64,000 nucleotides of DNA from Nocardia amamiensis NBRC 102102 (GCF_001612745.1 NZ_BDBA01000041.1:1-64000); one strand, 5' to 3'. Positions 53,316 through 63,841 are shown, counted from the first letter of the stretch. A program made the numbers and translations. The notes: a model not told the origin generated them from the letters alone.

Positions 53316-53792
53316 ATGGTTCACGTGGAAACCACCGTCCCGGCGACACCGGAGGAGATCTTCACCGTCTTGGCCGACGGGTGGCTGTTCTCGGCCTGGG
53401 TGGTCGGCGCGACACACATTCGCGATGTCGACGACGACTGGCCCGCGGTCGGCTCCCGGCTGCACTACAGCGCGGGCGTGTGGCCGCTCACGGTGGACGA
53501 CACCACCGAAGTGGTCGCGGCGGCCCCGCCGCGCATGCTCGAACTGGAGGCCAAGCTCAGTCCGCTCGGCTCGGCGTGGATTCGCCTGGAACTCGTCGCG
53601 ACGCCGACAGGTGAAACCGAGGTCCGCATGTACGAGCACTCGAAACACGGACTCGGCGCGCTGATACCCACCGTCGTCCAGGAATTGCTGCTGGTGCCGC
53701 GCAACAAGGAATCGCTGTCCAGGCTGGCCGATATCGCGGTCGGCAAGGCACGCCGCGCGGCCGCTCGCGCCGAAGTGGGTTCGATTACCTGA
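53316..53792 (+). CDS. SRPBCC-family protein (polyketide cyclase/START-like)
   Basis: 158 residues. START-like fold: MVHVETTVPATPEEIFTVLADG, then WVVGATHIRDVD and repeated strands ending in a long C-terminal helix (NKESLSRLADIAVGKARRA). Such proteins bind hydrophobic ligands. ATG 53316 matches the family start. Divergent from the peptide transporter. Confidence 0.85.
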   Translation: MVHVETTVPATPEEIFTVLADGWLFSAWVVGATHIRDVDDDWPAVGSRLHYSAGVWPLTVDDTTEVVAAAPPRMLELEAKLSPLGSAWIRLELVATPTGETEVRMYEHSKHGLGALIPTVVQELLLVPRNKESLSRLADIAVGKARRAAARAEVGSIT

Positions 53793-53810
53793 CGGCGTCC
53801 GCGCGGTGGG

Positions 53811-54758
53811 TCAGGCGATGGACAGGGCGATGCCGTCGAGGATGTCGTGCTCGCTGACGACCAGCTCCGAGATGCCCGCGCGGCGGGACAATTCTTCCGC
53901 CAGCACCTCGGTGATCACCGCGCCGCCGCCGATCACGTCCACCCGGCCCGGGTGCATCGGGCCGAGCGCGGCGCGCTGGTCATGGTCCATGGCGGTCAGC
54001 CTGCCGCAGACATCGTGTACCTGCTCGAGGCTGAGCCGGGTGAGGTGAACCTTCTCCGAGTCGTATTCCGGGAGGTCGAGCGCTACCGCGGCAATGGTGG
54101 TCATTGTTCCGGCCACGCCGACCCAGGTGTGCGCCCCTTCCACGGGGACGTGGGTGAACGCCTCCCCGAGCCGTTCGGTGGCGAAGGCGCGGGCGGCCGC
54201 GATCTGTTCCGCGGTCGGCGGATTGCCCGCCAGGCAGCGCTCGGTGATCCGCACGCAACCGATATCCGCGGAGAACGCGGCCCGCACGCCCGCGCTGTCT
54301 CCGAATACCAGCTCGGTCGATCCGCCACCGAGGTCAACGACAACGAAAGGTCCTGCCGCACTGGACAATTCGCCGATCGCGCCGGCGAATGACAGACGCG
54401 CCTCCTCGTCGCCGGTGATCACCTCGGCTTCGGCGCCCGCCACCACGGTGCCGAGCTCCGCGCGCGCCATGGCGAAGAAGTCTTCCCGGTTGGCAGCGTC
54501 CCTGGTGGCGGACGTGGCTACCATGCGCACACGGCTGACCCCGGCCTCGCGCATCAGCGCCACATAGTCGGCCAACGCGGCGCGGGTGCGTTCGATTGCC
54601 TCCGGGGCGAGCGAACCGGTCGCGTCGACGCCCTGGCCGAGCCGGACGATGCGCATCTCCCGGTGCACGTCGGCCAGGTGTCCGTCGCCGAGCACGTCGG
54701 CGATCAGCAGTCGGATGGAGTTCGTGCCGCAGTCCACGGCGGCTACCCGGTCACTCAT
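53811..54758 (-). CDS. Ppx/GppA phosphatase (exopolyphosphatase)
   Basis: 315 residues. ASKHA-fold: VAAVDCGTNSIRLL near the start, VDLGGGSTEL (phosphate 2), and VIGGGAVITEVL near the end. Hydrolyses polyphosphate and/or pppGpp. Corresponds to mycobacterial Rv1026 (Ppx2) by position. GGAGG lies 5 nt before ATG 54758. Overlaps the DUF501 gene by eight bases and is the last gene of the eno operon-like run. Confidence 0.93.
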   Translation of the reverse strand: MSDRVAAVDCGTNSIRLLIADVLGDGHLADVHREMRIVRLGQGVDATGSLAPEAIERTRAALADYVALMREAGVSRVRMVATSATRDAANREDFFAMARAELGTVVAGAEAEVITGDEEARLSFAGAIGELSSAAGPFVVVDLGGGSTELVFGDSAGVRAAFSADIGCVRITERCLAGNPPTAEQIAAARAFATERLGEAFTHVPVEGAHTWVGVAGTMTTIAAVALDLPEYDSEKVHLTRLSLEQVHDVCGRLTAMDHDQRAALGPMHPGRVDVIGGGAVITEVLAEELSRRAGISELVVSEHDILDGIALSIA

Positions 54759-55290
54759 TGCTGCCTCCAGTCTCTGCATGGCCAGTCGGCTGATACCTCG
54801 GCCAGTCGGCCGGAATCGCGGTGCCGCGCAGGCCGTGGTCGGCGGCCAGCGCCACCGCCTCGTCGCCGAATGGGTTCACTCCGGGCCCCTTGGCCAGCGC
54901 GTGCGCGATCAGCACATGCAGGCACTTGACCCGCTCCGGCATTCCGCCACCGGTGAAATCGGTGCCGAGCGACTCGATCTCGTCGCGCTCGGCCAAATAG
55001 CTCTCATGGGCCGCGTGGTAGGCGGCGGCCAATTCCGGGTCGGCGCCGAGCCGCTCGGTCATCTCGCGCATCACGCCCGCGGATTCCTGCCTGCTCGCCT
55101 CGGCCGTCAGCCGCGGATCGGTCAGGTAGTAGAGGGTCGGGAAGGGGGTGCCGTCCGGCAGCCGCGGCGCGGTCTTCACAACGGCCGGGATCCCGTCCGG
55201 GGTGCGGTAGGCGATGGCGAGCACACCGCGCGGCGCGCGGCCCAGCTGCTCGGCGATGATCGCGAGATCCTGGTCGGTGGGTGCGGTCAC
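54751..55290 (-). CDS. DUF501 protein (Rv1025-like)
   Basis: 179 residues, GTG start overlapping the stop of the DivIC gene (GTGA). DUF501 pattern: GVLAIAYRTPDGIPAVVKTAPRLPDGTPFPTLYYLTDP, then ERVKCLHVLIAHALAKGPGVNPFGDEA. Function unknown; always between divIC-like and ppx in actinobacteria, as here. Confidence 0.93.
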   Translation of the reverse strand: MTAPTDQDLAIIAEQLGRAPRGVLAIAYRTPDGIPAVVKTAPRLPDGTPFPTLYYLTDPRLTAEASRQESAGVMREMTERLGADPELAAAYHAAHESYLAERDEIESLGTDFTGGGMPERVKCLHVLIAHALAKGPGVNPFGDEAVALAADHGLRGTAIPADWPRYQPTGHAETGGSNE

Positions 55291-55889
55291 CTAGGTCCTT
55301 CCGGTGCTTGCGGTGGCGCAGCCGCCTGCGTCGGCTGCGGCTCGGAGATGCTGCGCCACAATTCGGTGTACCACGGGTCCGGTTCCCTGGCTTTGGTGGG
55401 CGCCGGAGGCGGCGCGGGCGCCTCGATGCCGGGGATCTGCACGATATAGGGCGTCTCCCCCGGCATCACCAGGCGCAGCCGATCCCGCGCCTCGGTCCGG
55501 ATGTAAGCCGGATCTTGTTGCTGCGCACGGCGATCACGTAACCGGGCCAGATCCGCCTCCAGCTCCTCGCGCTGGCGCGCCAGCTGCGCCGCCTCGGCGC
55601 GCTGGGTGAAATACGTGCGCATCGGCACGGCGAGGGTGAGCGCGAGCGCGCACACCACCATCGCGAGGATCACCGCTTTTCCGGTGGACAGCCCGAGAAT
55701 GGTGTGGTCGTGCTGGTCGCCGCGCGAACTCGGTTCGCGCTTGCGCGGTCCCGGCTTCTTCTCCGCGGCATCCGAGCGTCGGCGGCCGCGTTTGGCCGCG
55801 GCATCGGCCGGGCGTGATCCGGCGGCACGCGACGTGCGGCGGTCCCCTCGTCCGGCCGGACTGGTCCCACGCGCACGTCGCTCCGTCAT
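55287..55889 (-). CDS. FtsB/DivIC-family septum protein
   Basis: 200 residues. Basic Arg/Ser-rich cytoplasmic N-terminus (about 1-70), one transmembrane helix (about 72-92), coiled coil (QRAEAAQLARQREELEADLARLRDRR) and the DivIC motif DPAYIRTEARDRLRLVMPGE, then a Pro-rich tail. It belongs to the FtsB-FtsL-FtsQ divisome complex. ATG 55889, 16 nt after eno. Translationally coupled to DUF501. Confidence 0.9.
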   Translation of the reverse strand: MTERRARGTSPAGRGDRRTSRAAGSRPADAAAKRGRRRSDAAEKKPGPRKREPSSRGDQHDHTILGLSTGKAVILAMVVCALALTLAVPMRTYFTQRAEAAQLARQREELEADLARLRDRRAQQQDPAYIRTEARDRLRLVMPGETPYIVQIPGIEAPAPPPAPTKAREPDPWYTELWRSISEPQPTQAAAPPQAPEGPR

Positions 55890-55905
55890 CTCATACCTTG
55901 GATAT

Positions 55906-57255
<1,350 letters not shown>

Positions 57256-57342
57256 CTATCGTCCCCACGGCGCGGCGGGTAACCGGCACTCCGGGGAACC
57301 CGCGGTGTGAGTGACGGCCGTGGAGGCGGAAGCTCATGTAGC

Positions 57343-57538
57343 CACGGAGGGCCCGCGCGAACACCGCGACATCAGACACCGCCGCGCGAGCAACGGGCCG
57401 CAGGAGGCAGCTTGCGTGACCACGAAGAGCCCGCGCGAGCACCGCGACATCAGACACCGCCGCGCGAGCAACAGGCGCGGAGCAGGCGGCCCGCGTGACC
57501 ACGAAGGGCATGCGCGAGCACCGCAGACTGGACACAGC
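57343..57538. repeat. Tandem repeats of about 78 bp between eno and lpqU
   Basis: Unit 1 (57343-57420) and unit 2 (57421-57499) share long identical blocks such as CACCGCGACATCAGACACCG and CCGCGCGAGCAAC; unit 3 (57500-about 57538) is truncated and diverged. They lie in the 349-bp gap between the two genes, which holds no gene I can support. Read on the minus strand they give a repetitive Ala/Arg peptide with no coding signs. Confidence 0.75.
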
Positions 57539-57541
57539 CGA

Positions 57542-58267
57542 TCACACGCGGCGCCCGACGCTGTAGCTTGCGGCCCGATCGCGCACGGTGAGCAGGTACC
57601 CGCGCGACTGGTTGTAGGTGAGCAAGGCACGTTGCCAGCCGTGCTCGGAGGTGAGATCGCCGCCGCTGACGCACAGGTAGCGCGCGGCGGTGAGCGCGGC
57701 GTCGTCGATGCTCTGTGGGTCGACGACATTGTCTCCGTTGGCGTCCACGCCCCAGCGCTTCCAGGTCTCCGGAATGAACTGCAGCGGGCCGACGGCGCGG
57801 TCGTGTGTGGGGTCGCCGTCGAGTGCGCCGCCGTCGGTGTCCTTGATCAGGGCGACGCCGGGCGAGCCGTCCAACGCGATGCCGATGATGGGCGGATGGA
57901 CCGCGCCGTCGTCGCCGACCGCCGACCCGCGGTGGGTGCCGTGTTTGCTCTCCACGCTGGCGATGCCCGCGAGCGTCGTCCACGCGATGCCGCAGTCGGG
58001 ACGCGCCCTGGTCATCACGGCGGCCGCGTAGCCGTAGGCTTCCAGCGCGATCGACGGGATGCCCAGCCGGTCCGATTGGTCGTCGGCCCAGCCGCGCAAC
58101 TGGAGGGCGGTGCGGCCGGGGGCGTCCAGATCGATGACGGGCAGCGGGGTGCCGGGGCCGGGCGGAATGCCCTCCGGGATCGGGGTGCGGTCGATCCCGC
58201 AACCGGCGAGTCCGAGGAGCACCACGGCGGCGGCCAAGGCGCCGGTCTTCTTCACCACCTCTCCCAT
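57542..58267 (-). CDS. lpqU: LpqU-like lytic transglycosylase lipoprotein
   Basis: 241 residues. Lipobox LLGLAGC (Cys23). Lysozyme-like fold with catalytic Glu in LAGIASVESKHGTH, then GALDGDPTHDRAVGPLQFIPETWKRWGVDANGDN, typical of the mycobacterial LpqU/Rv1230-type family, and YNQSRGYLLTV at the end. Cleaves peptidoglycan glycan strands. Its position upstream of eno matches Rv1022-Rv1023. Confidence 0.9.
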   Translation of the reverse strand: MGEVVKKTGALAAAVVLLGLAGCGIDRTPIPEGIPPGPGTPLPVIDLDAPGRTALQLRGWADDQSDRLGIPSIALEAYGYAAAVMTRARPDCGIAWTTLAGIASVESKHGTHRGSAVGDDGAVHPPIIGIALDGSPGVALIKDTDGGALDGDPTHDRAVGPLQFIPETWKRWGVDANGDNVVDPQSIDDAALTAARYLCVSGGDLTSEHGWQRALLTYNQSRGYLLTVRDRAASYSVGRRV

Positions 58268-58505
58268 GATCCAGATGACGACGGGTGCTCGCGGATAACA
58301 AGTGCTCGAGGCCACTTCGCGCGTGTCGGGCGCATACCGCCCAGTGCCGCCGTGTGTGCAGGAATCGCATGCTCGATCAGCAGTTGTCTCCCACGCGCCA
58401 CGGCAGGCAGCGGCTCGTGTTCGGTTCACGACTACCGCTACACGAATGTCCAGAGCGCGGTCGGACCGAGAGGCTGTGGTCGGCGAGCGCCGCTCCTGGC
58501 CGAAC

Positions 58506-60290
58506 TCACACGAGCAGCTCGCTGGTCGCGGTGTGCGTCGGCGCGGCGAGAACCATTCTGGTGTAGCCGGATTCGACGATGCGCCCGTGATCGAGGACGA
58601 GCAGTCGCGGGCAGTATTCGGCGACCAGCGACATGTCGTGGGTGATGACCAACAGGGCGGTGTCGCGCTCGGCGCGAATGCGGTCCAGCAGAGCCATGAT
58701 CGCGGCGGTGGTGGCGTGGTCGAGCGCGGAGGTGATCTCGTCGCACAGCAGCACTGCGGGTTCGGCGGCGAGGGCTCGGGCCAGCGCGACGCGTTGACGT
58801 TGGCCACCGGACAGCTCATGCGGATAGCGGGCGGCCGAGTCGGCGGGCAGTTCGACCGACGCGAGGAGCTCGGCGACGCGCTGCGGAATGTCACGTCTGG
58901 GGACGCGCCCGATGCGGCGCAGCGGCCGACCGAGCGTTTGCGCGACGGTGCGCCGGGGATTGAGCGCCGATCTGGGGTTCTGGGTGACCAGCTGAATACC
59001 GCCCGCGCCGTAACGGCGGCGCCTGCGAGCCCCTACCGCGATCGGATTTCCGCGCAGTTCGAGCGAACCGGTCGCGCACGGATGCAGTCCCGCGATGACA
59101 CGCGCCAAGGTGGTCTTGCCCGCGCCGGACGCGCCGACCACCGCCAGCGCCGCACCCGCGCCTAGCGCGAGATCGATGCCCGCGAGTACCTGGTGACCGT
59201 CGACAGATGCGCCGATTCCGTGCGCACGCAAGACGAGCTGGTCCACTGGTCGGCCACGTGCCGTGCCTTCGCCCCAGCTCTCCTGGACCGCGCTGAGGTG
59301 ATCGTCCGGCGACGTGCTGTCCCGGTGCGGGAGAGCACCCGCATGATCGCGAGCATGCACCGGTTCGTCACGCTCCGAACTGGAGTCGGCGAAGCGGTGC
59401 TCGCGTGGTGGTGCCACACCGGACATGTGACCGAACCGAGCACGAGCGCCGTCGAGCACCGGCACCGGCTCCGCACGAGACCGATCATCGATTCGGCCGG
59501 CAGCATTCGGATCAGCGGTGATCCCTACGGCGGGTGTGGTAGTCAACGCTCTGCCCGCGTCGGACGTCTTTGTCGGCGTGCCGTTCCCATTCCGCAGCAC
59601 CTCGGCCGGACGCACTGGGCCGGATGCCGGATGGACGGCGCCGAGTTCGACCACATCGTCGGCGATCGAGTGCACGAGTGCGGTGTCGTGCCCGGAGAGC
59701 AGGATCGCCACTGACCGTTCGCGCGCCAGTTCGGCGAGCCGAGCGGCGATATCGGTGCGCAATGCGCCGTGCAGTCCGGCGAATGGTTCGTCGAGCACCA
59801 GCACGCCGGTCCGGCGGATCAGCGCTCTGGCGAGGGCGACCCGGCGCTGCTGGCCGCCGGAGAGCTCGCCGGGGCGGCGGTGCAGATAGTCCGGCGACAG
59901 GCCGACCAGCGCGAGTGTGTCGGTCAGCGTCGCCTTGGACACATCCGGCGCCACCTCGCGCAGCAGGGCACGCACGCGCATCACCGGGTTCAGCGCCGAA
60001 CCTGGGTCTTGCGCCACGAAGGCGATGTGCCGCCGCCGAAAATGCCGCAGCGCATCGTGATTCAGCGTGAGCACATCGTGTCCGGCTACGCAGGCCGAAC
60101 CGGTGGCCTGTGCGGCGGCGGACGGCAGGTGCCCGAGCAGCGCACGCATCACCGTGGTCTTGCCCGACCCGGACGGACCGGTCAGGGCGGTGACCGTGCC
60201 CGCCGGTATCCGGAAGGTCGTGGGACCGGCCAGTTCCTGTCCGTTCGAGCCGAGGACCGTCAGGTTGTCGACCAGTACGAGTTCACTCAT
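58506..60290 (-). CDS. ABC transporter ATPase with two nucleotide-binding domains (Dpp/Nik type)
   Basis: 594 residues. Domain 1 (about 1-225): Walker A GPSGSGKTT, signature LSGGQQRR, Walker B VLVLDEPFAG. A linker of roughly 130 residues, Arg/His/Asp-rich and low in complexity, leads to domain 2 (about 355-594): GASGAGKTT, LSGGQRQR, VLLCDEITSALD, and HDMSLVAEY. This fuses the DppD and DppF-type subunits. ATG 60290 overlaps the stop of permease C (ATGA). It is the last gene of the iron-box operon. Confidence 0.93.
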   Translation of the reverse strand: MSELVLVDNLTVLGSNGQELAGPTTFRIPAGTVTALTGPSGSGKTTVMRALLGHLPSAAAQATGSACVAGHDVLTLNHDALRHFRRRHIAFVAQDPGSALNPVMRVRALLREVAPDVSKATLTDTLALVGLSPDYLHRRPGELSGGQQRRVALARALIRRTGVLVLDEPFAGLHGALRTDIAARLAELARERSVAILLSGHDTALVHSIADDVVELGAVHPASGPVRPAEVLRNGNGTPTKTSDAGRALTTTPAVGITADPNAAGRIDDRSRAEPVPVLDGARARFGHMSGVAPPREHRFADSSSERDEPVHARDHAGALPHRDSTSPDDHLSAVQESWGEGTARGRPVDQLVLRAHGIGASVDGHQVLAGIDLALGAGAALAVVGASGAGKTTLARVIAGLHPCATGSLELRGNPIAVGARRRRRYGAGGIQLVTQNPRSALNPRRTVAQTLGRPLRRIGRVPRRDIPQRVAELLASVELPADSAARYPHELSGGQRQRVALARALAAEPAVLLCDEITSALDHATTAAIMALLDRIRAERDTALLVITHDMSLVAEYCPRLLVLDHGRIVESGYTRMVLAAPTHTATSELLV

Positions 60291-61183
60291 CGCCGCACCG
60301 CCGCACCGGGAATGCGCGACCCTCCGGCACTGCCGGCTTCTGCCGTGACGGCGTTCATCCCACGCTCCCCTCGTCCGAATGCCGACACCGCAAGGTTCAC
60401 ACTCACCGCGACGATCGCGATCGCCAGGCTCGGAGCAAGCACCGCCCAGGGATTGAGCAGCATGCCCGAGGCGTTGTCGCGCACCATGACCGCCCAGTTG
60501 CTCGCGCCCAGCGTGGTGGGCAGATGCAGGAACGACGCGGTGCTGACGAGATAGACCCCCGCCACGAAACGCAGACCGAGCTGAGTGGTCAGTACTTCTC
60601 GTAGATTCGGGATCACCTCCCGGAAAACCAGATACGGCAGCGACTCCCCCGCGGCTCGAGCGCTTTCCACGTATCCGGACGCGGCGACACCGGCAGCTGC
60701 CGCCGTAAAGATCCGTGCGCAATAGGGAGCCCCGAACAGCAGCGCCAACACGACGAGTCCGGCGCTGCCCGCCTCCGGCCACGAGGTCAGCACGAGCAGG
60801 ATGCCCAGCACCGCGGGCAGCAGGATGAAGAAATCCGTGCCGAGTTCGATCACTGCCCCGATCCGCGGGCGCAGCGCCGCCACCACGCCGAGCACACACG
60901 CCGTGCCGGTCACCACCACCGCGATGACCGCCGACAGCAGCAGCAGTCCCCACCCGCCGTAGAGCAACTGGCTGAACACGTCGCGGCCGAGCCGGTCGGT
61001 GCCGAACACCGCGCCGCCGCCGGGATCGCCGAACGGGATTCCGATCGCTTCCTCGGCCGGATGCGGCGCGAGCGTCGGCCCCAGCACCGCCAGCGCGGTG
61101 ACCACCACTGCGGGCGCGATGGCCGAGAAGCCGAGCCATCGCCGCGCCGGACGCACGACGGGGATCGAACGAAAATCGATCAT
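60287..61183 (-). CDS. ABC transporter permease, DppC type
   Basis: 298 residues, about six transmembrane helices. Permease signature region ESARAAGESLPYLVFREVIPN (EAA loop) and the DppC-type N-terminus followed by FGTDRLGRDVFSQLLYGG. AGGAGG lies 7 nt before ATG 61183. The start overlaps the stop of the Cys-rich frame (ATGA), and the stop overlaps the ATPase start (ATGA). Confidence 0.93.
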   Translation of the reverse strand: MIDFRSIPVVRPARRWLGFSAIAPAVVVTALAVLGPTLAPHPAEEAIGIPFGDPGGGAVFGTDRLGRDVFSQLLYGGWGLLLLSAVIAVVVTGTACVLGVVAALRPRIGAVIELGTDFFILLPAVLGILLVLTSWPEAGSAGLVVLALLFGAPYCARIFTAAAAGVAASGYVESARAAGESLPYLVFREVIPNLREVLTTQLGLRFVAGVYLVSTASFLHLPTTLGASNWAVMVRDNASGMLLNPWAVLAPSLAIAIVAVSVNLAVSAFGRGERGMNAVTAEAGSAGGSRIPGAAVRR

Positions 61184-61401
61184 CCGCAGACCTCCTCCCT
61201 GCGCGCGGCCGGCCCCGGCCACACCGGTTCCAGTCGTACGGTCGCGCCGCACACCGACTGACACCTCGAATCCGAGGGCCCACAGCTCGAGAGCGGAAGC
61301 GCGACCCTGCCGACGCGCACCGATGCACAGCAATCAAGCATCCGGTACCCGCGCACGGCATTTCCCACCACCTCGCGAGTGCAGCAACCCGCACCGTTCA
61401 T
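61180..61401 (-). CDS. 73-residue Cys-rich protein between the two permease genes
   Basis: Eight cysteines at residues 6, 7, 24, 25, 40, 47, 51 and 72, including two adjacent CC pairs and a CxxxC. The ATG (61401) overlaps the permease B stop and the TGA (61180) overlaps the permease C start, both in the 4-base ATGA pattern used at every junction in this operon. The AGGAGG that serves permease C lies inside its last codons. Third-position GC is about 77% by hand count, a little low for the organism. I recognise no family. A metal-binding or metal-ligand-carrying small protein is a hypothesis. It could instead be an intergenic spacer that happens to be open. Confidence 0.5.
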   Translation of the reverse strand: MNGAGCCTREVVGNAVRGYRMLDCCASVRVGRVALPLSSCGPSDSRCQSVCGATVRLEPVWPGPAARREEVCG

Positions 61402-62327
61402 CGCCGACCCCGCAGCGACCACGCCCGGATGCCGTCTGCGGCGGCGAGCATGCCCATGATCACCACGCCGGATAGTGCGACGACCGCGGCGACCACCGAG
61501 GTGTCGCGGTCGGCGACCGAACCGGCGAGCACCGCGCCGAGACCGGGATAGTTGAAGATCGTCTCGACCACCAGGGAGCCGCCGAGCAGCATCCCGACCG
61601 TGGTGGCGAAGCTGGCGACGATCGTCGGCAGGGCGAACGGCAGCACGTGCCGCGCCAGGACGACGCGGGTGGAAAGCCCGTCCAGCACCGCGCTTTCCAC
61701 GTGCGGAGCTTCGGCGGCATCGGCCAGCGCGGCCCGCACCACCCTGGTGTTCCAGCCGATCTGCGGCAGCGCCAGTGCCAGCACCGGCAACACCAGCATG
61801 TCGGGTCCGGCCGGGAACCCGGACCGGTCGGTAATGGTGACCGCGGGCAGCCAACCGAGTGCCAGTGCGAACACCAGGATCAGCACCGTCGAGATCACGA
61901 ACTCGGGAATCGCCACCGCCGTGGTCGTCGCCGGCTGCAACACGCGCGTCGCCGCGCTGCCCGGCCGCGCCGCCCACCACGCACCGAGCCCAAGCGAAGC
62001 GAGCACGGTAAGCGCCAAGGCGAGCCCACCGAGCAGCAGCGTCGGCGGGAACTTGTCGACGAGCAACTCGTTCACCGAACGCCCCCGCGCGGTATGGCCG
62101 AAATCGCCGGTGGCGACACCCGATATCCAGTCCCAGAACCGCACCGGCAGGGGACGATCCAGACCGAGCTGGTGTTCCTTGGCCGCGATCTGCTCCGGTG
62201 TGGCCTCGCGGCCGAGGACGGCGCGGGCTGTGTTGCCCGGCAGCAGGTCCACGGCGACGAAGACGCTGGCCGGCAGCGCCACCAGCAGGGCGGCGCGCCG
62301 GAGCAGAAGTCGTGCGAAGGAGATCAC
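61398..62327 (-). CDS. ABC transporter permease, DppB type
   Basis: 309 residues. Six transmembrane helices. The DppB-type pattern is present: LLPGNTARAVLGREATPEQI, GDFGHTARGRSVNELL, and an EAA-like loop ESAVLDGLSTRVVLARHVLPFALP. The GTG at 62327 overlaps the binding-protein stop (GTGA); a TTG at 62339 is the alternative. The stop overlaps the Cys-rich frame. Confidence 0.92.
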   Translation of the reverse strand: MISFARLLLRRAALLVALPASVFVAVDLLPGNTARAVLGREATPEQIAAKEHQLGLDRPLPVRFWDWISGVATGDFGHTARGRSVNELLVDKFPPTLLLGGLALALTVLASLGLGAWWAARPGSAATRVLQPATTTAVAIPEFVISTVLILVFALALGWLPAVTITDRSGFPAGPDMLVLPVLALALPQIGWNTRVVRAALADAAEAPHVESAVLDGLSTRVVLARHVLPFALPTIVASFATTVGMLLGGSLVVETIFNYPGLGAVLAGSVADRDTSVVAAVVALSGVVIMGMLAAADGIRAWSLRGRR

Positions 62328-63841
62328 CCGGCCAGCCAAGCCCTTTCCAGCTGGACCCGGGCGAACCCGCCGAGCGTGGGCAGGTCGCGCACCCGGGAGG
62401 ACGCGATGTCGATGCCGTCGGCCATGCCCCAGACCAGGTACCCGCCGCGGTCGTACTGGATACGCTGCAGCTCCCGCGCGGACTGCTGGTATTCCGAGTC
62501 ACTATGTGCAGCCAGTGCTTTAGCCGTCGCCGCATCGAACGCCGCGTCTTTGAAGGCGGTTTCGTTGCGATTTGAGCCGCTCGACAACAGCTTGCTGGCG
62601 AAGAACAGCGTGGAGTCGTTGGTGCCCCAAGAGATCGTGTAGATCGGCGCCTTCAGCCAGGTCTGGTCGTAGAAGGCGTTCGGCTCCTGGGTGACCACCT
62701 CGAGCCGGACACCGATCTCGGCCAGCTGCGTGGCGATGACCTTCGCCGATTCCACTTCGCCTGGCGCCTCGGCCTTGGTGACGAACGGGTAGGTCCGTCC
62801 CGTGTCGAAGTTCGCCTCGCGCAGCAGCGCCTTGGCGCGATCCAGGTCGCGGGTGCGCTGTGCGATGGAGGTGTCGTAGACCGGATCGCCGGTGCCGAGA
62901 ATGTCGTTGGCGACCTTCCCGTAACCCGAATGCACCTGAGTGACCAAAGCATTGCGGTCGACGCCGAGCCGGAGCGCGGTGCGCACCCGCGCGTCCGCGA
63001 ACGGACCGTCGGAGGTGCGCATGGCGACGCCGACCACCGTGTCGTTCGGGCGGCGCACCACCGCCAGGTCGCCGCGGCCTTCGGCGGTGCGGCCCGCGAT
63101 GGCGCCGACATTGGAGGCGAGATCGATCTGCCCGCCGAGTACCGCGTTGCCCAGCGCGGTCACGCTCTCGAACATTGTGATCTCGATGGCGTCCAGCAGC
63201 GGCGGCGTGCCGTGCCACTGGTCGTTGCGCACCAGCCGGGCATTGCCACCCTGGTAGGACTCCAGGCGGAACGGTCCGCTGCCGATGGCTTTGGTGAAGT
63301 CCGTGGTGTCCTTCTGCACGGTGAAGGTCATCAACCGGACCAGCAGCGGCAGCTGGGTATTCGGCTCGGGCACCGCGAGCACCACCCGGTTCGGTCCGTC
63401 GGCCGTGATGTCCTCGACGGCCACCGGCATCTTCGACGCGCCGCCGACCGTGCGCAGCCGCCGCAGCGACCACACGACATCCTCGGACGCCACCGGCGAT
63501 CCGTCGTGGAAAGTCGCGTTCTCGGCGAGGGTGAAGCTCCAGCGCCGCCGGTCGGCGTCCGGCTCCCACCGGGTAGCCAGGCGGGGCGCGACGTTCGGGT
63601 CGGCGCCCGGCACGGTCAGGGCGTCGTAGACCAGTGAGGTGATCAGGAAGTCGCTGTCGTTGCTGAGGTTGGCGTGCGGATCGCGTTCCAGCCGAGCCGA
63701 TGTGCCGAGCGCGCCGACGCGCAGCGTGCCACCGCGCCGGGCCGGCCCGGACGAGTCCGCGCCGTCGGAACAGGCGGCGACCAGCAGCACCGCCCCCACT
63801 CCGAGACTCGACCGCAATAGCTGCCGCCGATTCAAAGCCAT
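62324..63841 (-). CDS. ABC transporter substrate-binding lipoprotein, family 5 (Dpp/Nik type)
   Basis: 505 residues. N-terminus MALNRRQLLRSSLGVGAVLLVAAC combines a twin-arginine-like NRRQLLR with the lipobox LVAAC, so Tat export as a lipoprotein is likely. SBP_bac_5 features follow: TLRVGALG, LTVPGADPNVAPRLATRWEPD, FTLAENATFHDGSPVASEDVVWSLRRL, and IGSGPFRLESYQGGNARLVRND. Family members bind peptides, nickel complexes or heme. First gene of the operon with an iron box 60 bp upstream. Confidence 0.93.
   Translation of the reverse strand: MALNRRQLLRSSLGVGAVLLVAACSDGADSSGPARRGGTLRVGALGTSARLERDPHANLSNDSDFLITSLVYDALTVPGADPNVAPRLATRWEPDADRRRWSFTLAENATFHDGSPVASEDVVWSLRRLRTVGGASKMPVAVEDITADGPNRVVLAVPEPNTQLPLLVRLMTFTVQKDTTDFTKAIGSGPFRLESYQGGNARLVRNDQWHGTPPLLDAIEITMFESVTALGNAVLGGQIDLASNVGAIAGRTAEGRGDLAVVRRPNDTVVGVAMRTSDGPFADARVRTALRLGVDRNALVTQVHSGYGKVANDILGTGDPVYDTSIAQRTRDLDRAKALLREANFDTGRTYPFVTKAEAPGEVESAKVIATQLAEIGVRLEVVTQEPNAFYDQTWLKAPIYTISWGTNDSTLFFASKLLSSGSNRNETAFKDAAFDAATAKALAAHSDSEYQQSARELQRIQYDRGGYLVWGMADGIDIASSRVRDLPTLGGFARVQLERAWLAG

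Noticed and set aside
57343..57538. CRISPR array
   Set aside because: Repeat units are about 78 bp, directly abutting, with no spacer/repeat alternation and no cas genes.
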